NCBI GenBank assembly: GCA_947488485.1
Contig: CANKZO010000008.1
Span: forward strand, 1-37,928
Direction of reading: 5' to 3'
From: Opitutia bacterium
GTDB lineage: Bacteria; Verrucomicrobiota; Verrucomicrobiae; Opitutales; UBA953
DNA length: 37,928 nucleotides
In this document: positions 1 to 7,246 of the stretch, one piece after another
Layout of the letters: the number at the start of each line of letters is the position of its first letter
Numbering within the stretch: position 1 is the first letter of the stretch
Made by a program: the position numbers and the translations under genes
Notes under the pieces: generated by a model
Told to the model about the DNA's origin: nothing
The model's input: only the letters and a program-made list of their open reading frames with translations
Database searches by the model: none

Positions 1-95
1 GCGAAGACCGCGCCGGAAACAAACGCCGCCGGCCAGACGAGCTCGTGATTGAGCTCGCCGGGATAGGCAGGTCGGCGGATCAGGCGCAGCACCGG

Positions 96-188
96 TCAGC
101 GGATGGCCAGCGCGCCGAGGCCGGCGACGATATCCTCGGCGGCGAAGACCCCGAGCTGCTGTTGGTGACGAGCGACGTGGATCTGCAT
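96..188 (-). pseudogene. GYF_2-like N-terminal fragment (possible broken or partial gene)
   Basis: A 30-residue reading frame starts at the ATG at 188 with MQIHVARHQQQLGVFAAEDI and stops at TGA 96-98. Its pattern (hydrophobic strand, then LGVF, then an acidic helix ending in AGL) matches the start of a GYF_2 (DUF4339) domain. It aligns with the first residues of the next gene, which read YHLAERGVSVGVLSGSEVEA. A full GYF_2 domain needs about 20 more residues with a W-x-EG-x-x-W type second half, and I do not find that half in any frame. The same frame stays open after the stop to the window edge (…RRPAYPGELNHELVWPAAF…), with a GTG just after the TGA, so a second gene could begin there. It may be a remnant of a tandem paralogue, a sequence error, or a chance ORF. 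Confidence 0.35.
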
Positions 189-235
189 GACCTTTTGATA
201 GGCGAGATGAACACCCTCGCAAGCCTAGGCCCGCC

Positions 236-1078
236 TCAGCCCATCGGTCGGAAGAAGGGCCAGACGGCCAAAGCCATGAAAGCCGCGGCCACGCATGCGG
301 CGCAGAAGCCCGCCACCGCCAAAGCCAACAGGGGTTTCCAGGCGCCGTCCCGATGTGCCGCCCGCAGCGAGACCGACAGATAGGCCAGCATCACGAAAGG
401 CACGAGCGCCCAGCCGCAAGGCACCACGGCCAGCATCAGCATCGCCCCGCTGATGTAGGCCACGACGCGCGCGGTCACGCGCAAGCCCGCCTTGCCGCCA
501 CCGAGAAGCACGAGAAGGGCGTGGAGCAGACAGGCGCCGCCTAAAACCAGCGCGACCATGGCCAGCGGGAACGGAAAAAAGAAGGCCGCGAAATGGCTCA
601 AATCCAATCCGGTCGGAACGGCCACTTGGATTCCTGAAAGGACGCTGCGTCGGCCGAAAGGAAGCGCAGCGCCCGTGAGGACCAGTTGGGAGTAGACGAA
701 AGGCGCCGCCAGCGTGGCGCAGACGATCACCCACCAAAGAGGCCGACCCAGGCCGACGGAGGCAGGCGGAGGATGAAACGCCACCCGAGGTGAACTCCAG
801 ATCGTGCGCATGGTCCGCGCCCAAGCGGCCCAATCCAACCGGAGCAAAGGCGTGACCTCGAAAGCGAGCGCGGGCGGCGGCACGAGCGAGCGGAAGGCCC
901 CGATCGCCGCGGAGAACTCCGGACGGACCGCGAGCGCGATCCAGCCCGGTTCGCCCTCGCGCCAAGAAAGCGTCGTCGCAGACAGACGACCCGTCGCGAG
1001 GCCGGCCTCGACTTCGGAGCCGGACAATACCCCGACGCTGACCCCTCGCTCGGCGAGGTGGTAGGGCGTGGCGCTCAT
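236..1078 (-). CDS. GYF_2 (DUF4339) domain membrane protein, Yip1-like
   Basis: The protein has 280 residues. Residues 1-55 form a GYF_2-type domain (VGVLSGSEVEAGLATGRL, then SWREGEPGWIAL, with the paired Trp/Glu-Gly-Pro-Trp typical of the fold). About 20 residues of linker follow. Then come five or so hydrophobic segments (roughly 112-130, 160-190, 205-230 and 250-275), which resemble a Yip1/YIPF-type membrane domain. In bacteria such GYF_2-TM proteins are common but functionally uncharacterised; the GYF_2 part is thought to bind peptides. The start follows a leader with no Shine-Dalgarno motif (…ctttctccgccgac). A GYF_2-like fragment lies just downstream on the same strand, suggesting a tandem duplication. 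The specific function is unknown. Confidence 0.75.
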   Translation of the reverse strand: MSATPYHLAERGVSVGVLSGSEVEAGLATGRLSATTLSWREGEPGWIALAVRPEFSAAIGAFRSLVPPPALAFEVTPLLRLDWAAWARTMRTIWSSPRVAFHPPPASVGLGRPLWWVIVCATLAAPFVYSQLVLTGAALPFGRRSVLSGIQVAVPTGLDLSHFAAFFFPFPLAMVALVLGGACLLHALLVLLGGGKAGLRVTARVVAYISGAMLMLAVVPCGWALVPFVMLAYLSVSLRAAHRDGAWKPLLALAVAGFCAACVAAAFMALAVWPFFRPMG

Positions 1079-1092
1079 GTCGGCGGAGAAAG

Positions 1093-1171
1093 TGGTGAGG
1101 AGGGCGGGACTCGAACCCGCGACCGGCGGCTTAGAAGGCTGCTGCTCTGAATCCAGCTGAGCTACCCCCTC
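1093..1171 (-). tRNA. tRNA-Arg (anticodon TCT)
   Basis: On the minus strand the acceptor arm GAGGGGG pairs with CCTCCTC (one G-T wobble). The D-stem is GCTC/GAGC. The anticodon loop CTTCTAA gives anticodon TCT. The T-arm is GCGGG-TTCGAGT-CCCGC. The discriminator is A and the terminal CCA is encoded. The total is 79 nt with CCA. The anticodon stem GCAGC/GCCGC contains one A-C mismatch, which is the only irregularity. It lies between the GYF_2 membrane protein and folE2 on the same strand. Confidence 0.95.
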
Positions 1172-1221
1172 ATGAAAGTGACCGTATGACGGCCACCCCG
1201 AGCAGGCAAGCCGTCAGCCGA

Positions 1222-2181
1222 CTAGCAGATCAGGTCTCTGAAATTGCTGAAATCCGCCGAAAGACCGCCCGGCATGCCCTTATTGATCACCGAGACGGCG
1301 TCGTGGGAATGCAGGGACTCCAGGTGGGAGCAGGCGATGACGAAGTCGCGGACGCGGGCGTCGGCGTCGAACTGCTCGTAGACCACGCGCGCGGCGTCTT
1401 CGACGAACTTGGAATAGGCGCCGTTGAGCTCGGCGAAAGCCTGCTCGTCCTCGCGTTTGACCATGACCTGGGTCTCCGTCTGGAGGCCCTTGAGACAAAG
1501 GTCCTTCATGTCCTCGACGAACAAGGCGCGACCCGGGGAGACCTCGGCGACGACGCGGGCCTTGGAACGCTGCGAGTGCGGGATGCCGTAGGCGCTACGC
1601 TCTTCGCGGGCATGCTCGGTCAGCTCGGCCGAGCAGGGGCAGGCGGAGGAGTAGACGAAGTCGAAATGGACGTAGCGGCGCAGGCGATCGAGGTCGTCGA
1701 TGGTGCCTTCGAGGACGGCCCGATAATACTGCCAGCCTTCGAGTCCCGAGCGGAGCGACTTCTGTAGGATCGGGTAGCGGAACTCGACCAGGATGCGGGC
1801 GCGGCTGCAGTCGAGGTCCTTCTTATAGCGGATGAGGACTTCTTCGAGGAGCTCGTGCGAGAGCACGCGGTCCTTGAACTCGTAGAAGGTCCGCATGATG
1901 CGGGACATGTTGATGCCCTTGCGGTCGGCCGCGAGGGACACCGAGCCGGTCACCGTGCATTCGAGCGGCACCGGCTTGCCGTCGCGGGCGACGACGAGCA
2001 TCGGCAGACGGAAGCCCGAGATCCCGACGTGCTGGATCGGGACGTTGGCGCCCTGGATCAGAGAGGCGTCCTTGTTCTGCATGTCCGGCAGCGTCGCCCG
2101 GTAGGCGTCGTCGGCGCGGAAATTCCGGTCGTAGCGGCGGGAGAGATCCCGGCTGCGGGGCGGATGTTCGGCTCGGCTCAT
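1222..2181 (-). CDS. folE2: GTP cyclohydrolase I type 2 (FolE2)
   Basis: This is a FolE2/GCYH-IB type enzyme (PF02649) converting GTP to 7,8-dihydroneopterin triphosphate, the first step of folate and possibly queuosine synthesis, in the cytosol. The chosen start (ATG 2181) gives 319 residues. Hallmarks are [14 protein letters not shown] near 47-60, the metal-site segment [14 protein letters not shown] (Cys181, Cys183) and [10 protein letters not shown] (His202). The longer open frame upstream runs through the tRNA-Thr gene, so the start cannot lie there. The first ~40 residues are a variable basic extension; an internal ATG at Met34 ([10 protein letters not shown]) would give a more usual length. 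FolE2 enzymes accept several divalent metals and are often used when zinc is short. A zinc-type ABC importer is in this window but 13 kb away, so no link is shown. Confidence 0.93.
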   Translation of the reverse strand: MSRAEHPPRSRDLSRRYDRNFRADDAYRATLPDMQNKDASLIQGANVPIQHVGISGFRLPMLVVARDGKPVPLECTVTGSVSLAADRKGINMSRIMRTFYEFKDRVLSHELLEEVLIRYKKDLDCSRARILVEFRYPILQKSLRSGLEGWQYYRAVLEGTIDDLDRLRRYVHFDFVYSSACPCSAELTEHAREERSAYGIPHSQRSKARVVAEVSPGRALFVEDMKDLCLKGLQTETQVMVKREDEQAFAELNGAYSKFVEDAARVVYEQFDADARVRDFVIACSHLESLHSHDAVSVINKGMPGGLSADFSNFRDLIC

Positions 2182-2243
2182 GACGTGGAGGGTGGAGGAA
2201 AAGTCCTGACGGGCAAACGGTCGGAGAAAAAAGCCCCCTGCGC

Positions 2244-2319
2244 TGGAGCCACCTGCCGGATTTGAACCGGCGACATTCTCATTACGAATGAGATGCTCTA
2301 CCAGCTGAGCTAAGGTGGC
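2244..2319 (-). tRNA. tRNA-Thr (anticodon CGT)
   Basis: On the minus strand the acceptor GCCACCT pairs with AGGTGGC. The D-stem is GCTC/GAGC. The anticodon stem-loop TCTCA-TTCGTAA-TGAGA gives anticodon CGT. The T-arm is GCCGG-TTCAAAT-CCGGC. The discriminator is T and the CCA is encoded. The length is 76 nt with CCA. It lies 62 bp upstream of the folE2 start in the same orientation. Confidence 0.96.
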
Positions 2320-2429
2320 GGCGCAGAGGAAGGAAGAACATGGGCGGCCCGAGGCGGAAATCAAGCCTTGGCGACAGGGGAAATGCCCTCGCCAGCCGCG
2401 AAAATTAAGGCAAAGGTGGCCTGAGCCCC

Positions 2430-3536
2430 ATGCGAGCCGCCCTGATCGCCCGCCAGTTCGACGTCCAAGGACGGCTCGTGACCGTCGAGCCCTACGGCTC
2501 CGGCAACGTCAACGACACGTACCTCGCGATCTTCCGGACGACCTTCTCGGAACAGCGCTTCATCGTGCAGCGCATCCGTAAGTCCGTCTTCCCGCAGCCC
2601 GAGGTGATCATGCAGAACATGCGCGTGCTCACCGACCACTGCCACGCCAAGCTCGAGGCCGAGACGGAAGGCGCGGACCGCATCTGGCAGCTTCCCAAGA
2701 TCATCCAGACCAAGGCGGGCGAAGACTGGGTGACGGACGCCGACGGCGACCTCTGGCGCGCGATCTCCCAGATCGCCAGCGCGCAGGCTTACGAGAAAGT
2801 GCGTAACCCGGAGCACGCCCACGAGGCGGGCATCGTGCTGGGCCACTTCCATCGCATGGTCAGCGACCTCCCCGCGGAGAAACTCGGTTACGCCCTGCCC
2901 GGCTTCCACGTCACGCCCGGCTACCTCGCGAAGATGGACGCCGCGCTCGCCACGCCCGGCGGCCAGGAAAGACTCAACGCCTCGGTCGAAGCCAAGCGCG
3001 CCGTCCGCTTCGTCGAAGCGCGCCGCGCCCGTTGCGCGGTGCTCGAAGAAGCGCGCGCCCGCGGCGACCTCTCCCTGCGCACGACGCACGGCGACCCCAA
3101 GGTCGGTAACATCATGATCGACGAGGCCACCGGCCGCGGGACGTGCATCGTCGACCTCGACACCGTGCAGCCCGGCCTGGTGCATTATGACATCGGCGAC
3201 GCCACGCGCTCGGTGTGCAATCCCGCCGGCGAAGACGCGCCGGAGCTGGGCTCGGTGATCTTCGACCTCGATCTTTTCACCATGTTTTACAGGGGTTATC
3301 AGGCCCACGCCCGCGATTTCCTGAGCCCGGCCGACCATCGCCATCTGTTCGACTGCATCCACCTGATCCCGCTCGAACTCGGGCTGCGCTTCCTGGCCGA
3401 CCATCTCGCCGGCGACGTCTACTTCAAGGTCCGCTATCCCGGCCACAACCTGCGCCGCGCGCTCGTGCAGTTCAAACTCGCGGAGAGCATCGAAGCCCGC
3501 GAACCCGCGATCCGCAAGGTGCTCGGCGAACCCTGA
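2430..3536 (+). CDS. Phosphotransferase-fold sugar kinase, NahK-like (APH family)
   Basis: This 368-residue aminoglycoside-phosphotransferase-fold kinase (PF01636) is of the N-acetylhexosamine 1-kinase type. An N-lobe glycine-rich stretch reads [12 protein letters not shown], followed by [20 protein letters not shown], a segment I associate with NahK-like proteins. The Brenner motif is [14 protein letters not shown] (catalytic Asp and Asn), and the Mg-binding motif is [18 protein letters not shown]. NahK phosphorylates C1 of GlcNAc/GalNAc with ATP; substrate assignment here is by resemblance only, and other small-molecule substrates are possible. Its TGA overlaps the ATG of the next gene (TGATG form at 3534-3538), so the two are probably translationally coupled. 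No Shine-Dalgarno precedes the start. Confidence 0.82.
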   Translation: MRAALIARQFDVQGRLVTVEPYGSGNVNDTYLAIFRTTFSEQRFIVQRIRKSVFPQPEVIMQNMRVLTDHCHAKLEAETEGADRIWQLPKIIQTKAGEDWVTDADGDLWRAISQIASAQAYEKVRNPEHAHEAGIVLGHFHRMVSDLPAEKLGYALPGFHVTPGYLAKMDAALATPGGQERLNASVEAKRAVRFVEARRARCAVLEEARARGDLSLRTTHGDPKVGNIMIDEATGRGTCIVDLDTVQPGLVHYDIGDATRSVCNPAGEDAPELGSVIFDLDLFTMFYRGYQAHARDFLSPADHRHLFDCIHLIPLELGLRFLADHLAGDVYFKVRYPGHNLRRALVQFKLAESIEAREPAIRKVLGEP

Positions 3537-4354
3537 TGCCGACCGAGCCTTCTGCTTTCTCCACGACGCTGTGGATCGCGGCCGCGCTCCTCGCCGCGCT
3601 CATGGTCCGGGGCGCCTGGCGCGGCTATCGCCGCGGGCCGCTCCGGCAGCTCGCCGGCCCGGCGGCCCTGACCGTCGGCCAGCTCGGCGGCTGGTTGTTC
3701 GGCGGCGATCTCGGTCACGCCTTGCTGCAAGGCACTTCCTACCCGTGGATGCTCCGCGGGATCACCGGCGTGGTGGGCCTCGCCTGCGTGGCCGGCCTCC
3801 TCACCTACGCCCTGCTCTGGCGCCTCGGCCGTCTGCCGGAAGGCCAGGACGAAGCCGAGAGCCCGGTCCTCGGCGCGCTGGTCGGTTGCTGGACGGGAGC
3901 CCTCTACTTCGTGTTGCTGGTCGGCATCCTAGCCTCGGTCGCCTCCGTCTACGACCTCCTGGCCCGACCGGGCAGCCCGGCCAGACACTGGACGGTCGAG
4001 CTGCGCGATGAACTCGCCGTGACCCCCCTGACCCGAGAGCTCAAGGAGTGGTCCCCGATTCCTGATGAACAGCGGACCCTTATCCGGCAGACCCGCCGGC
4101 TCATGGCCGACCCCGAGGCCAGGCGTCGCCTGATGGCCCAACCCGAAATCCGGGCCCTCGCCGCCCACCCCACCCTCTATCAGGCCTGGGAGGATAAAAA
4201 GGTTCGTGAGTTGTTGAATAACAATGACTTAAGTGGATTTATTGACCACCCAAAGGTCCGGGCGGTCCTGGCGGACGAAGTCCTGCAAAAAGAGGCCGAA
4301 AAGGTCGATCTGACCAAGGTGATTGACCGCGCCCTACTGCCCCCGAAAAAATAG
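3536..4354 (+). CDS. CvpA-like multipass membrane protein
   Basis: The start overlaps the stop of the kinase gene by one base (A of TGA/ATG at 3536), giving 272 residues. The first ~150 residues hold about four hydrophobic segments: residues 10-25, 40-58, 68-95 and 120-145. The sequence RGAWRGYRRGPLRQLAGPA after the first one is typical of CvpA-family proteins (PF02674). The C-terminal ~120 residues are soluble and helical, with repeated PEARRRLMAQPEIR / HPTLYQAWEDKKVRELL / HPKVRAVLADEVLQ units. CvpA proteins have been tied to colicin V export, envelope homeostasis and biofilm formation, but their molecular role is not settled. The last ~160 bases (from about 4195) are clearly richer in A/T and use less common codons (TTG, AAT, TTA) than the rest of the gene. 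Confidence 0.7.
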   Translation: MPTEPSAFSTTLWIAAALLAALMVRGAWRGYRRGPLRQLAGPAALTVGQLGGWLFGGDLGHALLQGTSYPWMLRGITGVVGLACVAGLLTYALLWRLGRLPEGQDEAESPVLGALVGCWTGALYFVLLVGILASVASVYDLLARPGSPARHWTVELRDELAVTPLTRELKEWSPIPDEQRTLIRQTRRLMADPEARRRLMAQPEIRALAAHPTLYQAWEDKKVRELLNNNDLSGFIDHPKVRAVLADEVLQKEAEKVDLTKVIDRALLPPKK

Positions 4355-4423
4355 GCTTTAAGTCTATTTTGTGGTAGTCGCTTGCGGTTGGTTCCGTATG
4401 TTTGAACCTCCCTCCCCACACCC

Positions 4424-5257
4424 ATGAACAAGTTCTCGTTCCTCCTGGCTGCTCTCTGTGTCTCCTTGCATGCGCAGGAAGCAAAGCCGGCCGACGCCAA
4501 GGCGGCCGCTCCCGCGCCTGAGGTCAAGCTGAGCGGCGGCGCCAAAGCCGAGCCGAAGACCTATTTCGCCGACGTCTGGGTGGGGCGAAGCATCAACGAC
4601 TGCCTGACCTTCCAGAACAACATCCAAGTCCTCGGTAAGCAGGTCGAAGAGCTCAAGCGCCTCCAGATCTTCCTCGAGAACGCCCTGACCACCCCGGAGA
4701 AGGAAGCCCGCGGCCACGAGATCGCCGCCAAGCAGGCCAAGCTCAAGGGCGACAACGAATCGATGGGTAAGCTCTACGGCGGTTTCAGCATCGAGCGCCC
4801 CTACCAGCTCGTCTTCACCAAGGCCATCATCGCCACCCCTGTCTCCAACGAAGAGTTCACGAAGCTCTCCGCCGCCAAGGACTTCAAGGCCGAGAACATC
4901 ATCAACATCGCCGACAAGAAGTTCCAGATCCGCAACACCATCAGCGGCCAGGGTGAAGTGGAGACCTTCGGTCTCTCGCTCAAGCGCATCACCGACGCCA
5001 AGGCCCAGCTGCAGCAGCTGGTCGACCTCCAGCCCCGCCTGACCAAGGATGATGACAAGGCCAAGGTCGAGAAGGCCATCAAGGAGATCCAGGACGACCT
5101 TTCCAAGAGCCTCGAAGAGTTCAAGAAGTCGCACGGTTTCGACTTCAACGCCGAGGCCATCACCCTCCCCGCCGAAGCCAAGCTGTCCGTCCAGATCACC
5201 GAAGACGAGAAGAAGGCCATCGAAGCCAAGAGCGCCCCGGCTCCTGAAAAGAAGTAA
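4424..5257 (+). CDS. Exported coiled-coil protein of unknown family (paralogue A)
   Basis: This is a 277-residue protein of no family I recognise. It has a signal peptide (MNKFSFLLAALCVSLHA, cleavage before QEA), an Ala/Pro/Lys linker, then a mostly helical body. The body includes FQNNIQVLGKQVEELKRLQ and ALTTPEKEA near residues 65-95, EEFTKL near 143, an Ala/Gln/Lys-rich coiled coil at about 185-235, and a short beta-like tail. It is homologous along its whole length to the next gene product, which lacks a signal peptide. Lysine is almost always AAG and leucine CTC/CTG, a bias suggesting high expression. A C-rich leader (ccctccccacaccc) precedes the ATG. Periplasmic location is inferred from the signal sequence. 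Confidence 0.75.
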   Translation: MNKFSFLLAALCVSLHAQEAKPADAKAAAPAPEVKLSGGAKAEPKTYFADVWVGRSINDCLTFQNNIQVLGKQVEELKRLQIFLENALTTPEKEARGHEIAAKQAKLKGDNESMGKLYGGFSIERPYQLVFTKAIIATPVSNEEFTKLSAAKDFKAENIINIADKKFQIRNTISGQGEVETFGLSLKRITDAKAQLQQLVDLQPRLTKDDDKAKVEKAIKEIQDDLSKSLEEFKKSHGFDFNAEAITLPAEAKLSVQITEDEKKAIEAKSAPAPEKK

Positions 5258-5289
5258 GCCCCTTACCCCAACCCTAACCCCACCCTAAC

Positions 5290-6129
5290 ATGTCCGCCAC
5301 CGAAGCCCCCGCCGCGCCGGCCGAAGCCCCGAAGGGCCCCGTCATCGAGATCCTGCCGCTCGGCCAGAACCTCGCCCGCGTCGTCCTGACGATCTCCAAC
5401 CAGGCCTCCCTCGCCCGCTTCCAGCAGGAACTGCAGACCCTCGGCCAGCACTTCGGCCGCCTCCAGCAGCTCCAGCAGCGCATCCAGGTCGCCCTCACCA
5501 CCGTCGAGCGCGACGCGCTCACCAAGGTCGCCGAAGCCGAACTCAAGGACTTCAACGAGAAGGACGCCGTCTTCGCCAAGGTCTGGGGCTTCAATGTCCC
5601 GGCCATCGCCAACCGCCAGTCGACCTTCGTCAACACCGGCCTCCGCCTCCTCGCCGTCGTCTCCGAAGAAGAGCTGACCAAGGCCCGCACCGACAAAAAC
5701 TTCAAGGAAGAGCAAGTCGTCGTCCGCGGCGACCGTCGCCTCCTGCAGACCGCCGAGATCCGCGGCTTCGACCTCGTCGTCCAGTTTGACCAGTTCGCCA
5801 AGGTCCTCCAGGCCCGCCGCGACGCCTTCCTCCAGCTCACCGAGCTCCTCAAGCGCGCCGAGAAGGATGAAGACAAGTCCCGCATCCAGACCCAGCTCGA
5901 CCAGACCCGCGAGCTCCTCGAGAAGGGCAACAAGGAGATGCTCGAGAGCGTCGGTTACTCGATCACCCACAATTACGAAGTCGAGATCCTCGAATCGAAG
6001 TTCGTCATCCTGCTCAACCAGGAAGAAGTGAATCAGATCATGGCCGCCGCCCAGCAGCAGCAGGCCGCCGCCGCTCCGGTCGCCGTCGAGGCTCCGAAGC
6101 TCGAGAAGAAGGCCGAGAAGAAGAACTAA
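5290..6129 (+). CDS. Cytosolic coiled-coil protein of unknown family (paralogue B)
   Basis: This 279-residue protein has no signal peptide or TM segment. An Ala/Pro-rich N-terminus (1-18) is followed by a body that aligns with the preceding gene product. Matching pairs are FQQELQTLGQHFGRLQQLQ with FQNNIQVLGKQVEELKRLQ, ALTTVERDAL with ALTTPEKEA, SEEELTKARTDKNFKEEQ with SNEEFTKLSAAKDFKAEN, and the C-terminal NQEEVNQI with TEDEKKAI. Helices at about 175-220 are rich in Gln, Glu and Lys. A tail of Gln/Ala then Lys/Glu closes it. It starts 32 bp after paralogue A, and a strong terminator follows 25 bp after the stop, so the two form one transcription unit. I can assign no function. Confidence 0.75.
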   Translation: MSATEAPAAPAEAPKGPVIEILPLGQNLARVVLTISNQASLARFQQELQTLGQHFGRLQQLQQRIQVALTTVERDALTKVAEAELKDFNEKDAVFAKVWGFNVPAIANRQSTFVNTGLRLLAVVSEEELTKARTDKNFKEEQVVVRGDRRLLQTAEIRGFDLVVQFDQFAKVLQARRDAFLQLTELLKRAEKDEDKSRIQTQLDQTRELLEKGNKEMLESVGYSITHNYEVEILESKFVILLNQEEVNQIMAAAQQQQAAAAPVAVEAPKLEKKAEKKN

Positions 6130-6154
6130 GCCTCTCGCTTAGTCTTCGCCCTCA

Positions 6155-6181
6155 GGCCCGCCCTCACCGGCGGGCCTTTTT
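6155..6181 (+). terminator. Rho-independent terminator after the paralogue pair
   Basis: A perfect 8-bp GC stem, GGCCCGCC (6155-6162) with GGCGGGCC (6169-6176), encloses a 6-nt loop and is followed by five T. It lies 25 bp after the stop of paralogue B and reads in its direction. The same 8-bp stem sequence recurs in the terminator at 7192-7220 on the other side of the exonuclease gene. Confidence 0.93.
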
Positions 6182-6186
6182 GTTGG

Positions 6187-7155
6187 CTAGAACAGCTCGC
6201 CCTGCTGCGCGTCAGGGGCGGGCTTGGTCTTGGGCTTCGGCGCCGGATCAGCCTTCGGCGCCTCGGCCGGTGTCGTCGATGCGCGACCGTGCTTCGTCTG
6301 ATAACGACGCAGCGTCGAATGCATCTCCATCTCGGCGAGGAAGGCTTCGACGCCGGTGACGTCTTCCGCGACGGGCGAGCCAGGTTCGAATTCGAAGTCA
6401 GTCCGGAAGGTCACGAGGCGCAGATTACTGCGGATGCGATCGGCCTCGGCCTTGACCTGTTCGCGGAAGCGCTCGGGCTGCAGCGTGTCGGCGGCGGCGA
6501 GGACGCCCTCGAGGTCACCGTATTCGGTCAACCACTTGACCGCGGTCTTGGGGCCGACGCCTTTGAGTCCGGGAATATTATCCGAGGCATCCCCCACGAG
6601 CGCGAGGTAGTCCGCGATGCGTTGCGGAGGGACGCCGAATTTCTCGGTCACCGCGGCGGGGCCGAGGCGACGCCAGCCGAGCGCCGGATTGGCGGTGGGG
6701 GGCGGGGCGAGCTGGATGACGGGACCGCCGACGCACTGGCCGAAATCCTTGTCGGCGCTGACAATCACGCAGGCGTCACCCGACGCGGAGAGGATGCGGA
6801 CGGCGGTCGCGATCAGGTCGTCGGCCTCGACGCCGCGGCGCTCGAAGACCTGGAAGCCGAGCAGCGCCGTGAGCCGCTTGATCTCCGGCAACTGCCGGAC
6901 GATGTCCTCCGGGGTCTCGTCGCGCTGGGCCTTATACTCCGGCAGGACTTCCAGGTGACGGTCCGATCCGCCGAGGTCGAAGAAGACGGCGCAACGGTCC
7001 GGCTGCTCCCCTTCCCGAAGGTCCAAGAGGGCCTTCATCCAGCCGTGCAGCGCGCCCGTGGGGAACTGGTCGGATTGCCGGCGGAGGTTGGAGCGCTCCA
7101 TCGCGAAGTGACTGCGGAAGACCAGATTGAACCCGTCGATGAGCAGCCAGCGCAT
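6187..7155 (-). CDS. 5'-3' exonuclease (FEN / Pol I 5'-nuclease type)
   Basis: This stand-alone 322-residue 5'-nuclease of the PIN/FEN superfamily lacks a polymerase domain. Acidic active-site segments are LLIDGFNLVFR (3-13), FFDLGGSDRH, VEADDLIATAV and VSADKDFGQC. They are followed by the H3TH DNA-binding motif LVGDASDNIPGLKGVGPKTA (about 185-205). The last ~45 residues are a Pro/Lys/Ala-rich tail ending QGELF. Such proteins cleave flap and RNA-primer structures in replication and repair, resembling the N-terminal domain of DNA polymerase I or the Xni/ExoIX group. It is convergent with the paralogue pair and lies downstream of the pilus operon terminator, so it probably has its own promoter in 7156-7190. 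Confidence 0.9.
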   Translation of the reverse strand: MRWLLIDGFNLVFRSHFAMERSNLRRQSDQFPTGALHGWMKALLDLREGEQPDRCAVFFDLGGSDRHLEVLPEYKAQRDETPEDIVRQLPEIKRLTALLGFQVFERRGVEADDLIATAVRILSASGDACVIVSADKDFGQCVGGPVIQLAPPPTANPALGWRRLGPAAVTEKFGVPPQRIADYLALVGDASDNIPGLKGVGPKTAVKWLTEYGDLEGVLAAADTLQPERFREQVKAEADRIRSNLRLVTFRTDFEFEPGSPVAEDVTGVEAFLAEMEMHSTLRRYQTKHGRASTTPAEAPKADPAPKPKTKPAPDAQQGELF

Positions 7156-7191
7156 GGGAGGATTGTCGCTCCACCCATCGGGAGCATCGAG

Positions 7192-7220
7192 AAAAAAGCA
7201 GGCCCGCCATGCGGCGGGCC
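7192..7220 (-). terminator. Rho-independent terminator of the pilus-like operon
   Basis: Read on the minus strand, GGCCCGCC (7220-7213) pairs with GGCGGGCC (7208-7201) around a GCAT loop. TGC and then six T (7197-7192) follow. It lies 26 bp after the secretin stop and closes the 14772-7247 operon. Confidence 0.92.
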
Positions 7221-7246
7221 TGTCGGAGCGAACTGGAACGTTCGGC

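Noticed and set aside
225..965. Long minus-strand frame overlapping the GYF_2 membrane gene
   Set aside because: Arg/Gly/Ala-rich translation with no domain. It is a shadow of the gene at 236-1078 in high-GC DNA.
5258..5289. Telomere-like CCCTAA-rich string between the paralogue genes
   Set aside because: Only a 32-bp C-rich leader of the kind seen before many starts here; not repeated elsewhere and no chromosome end.
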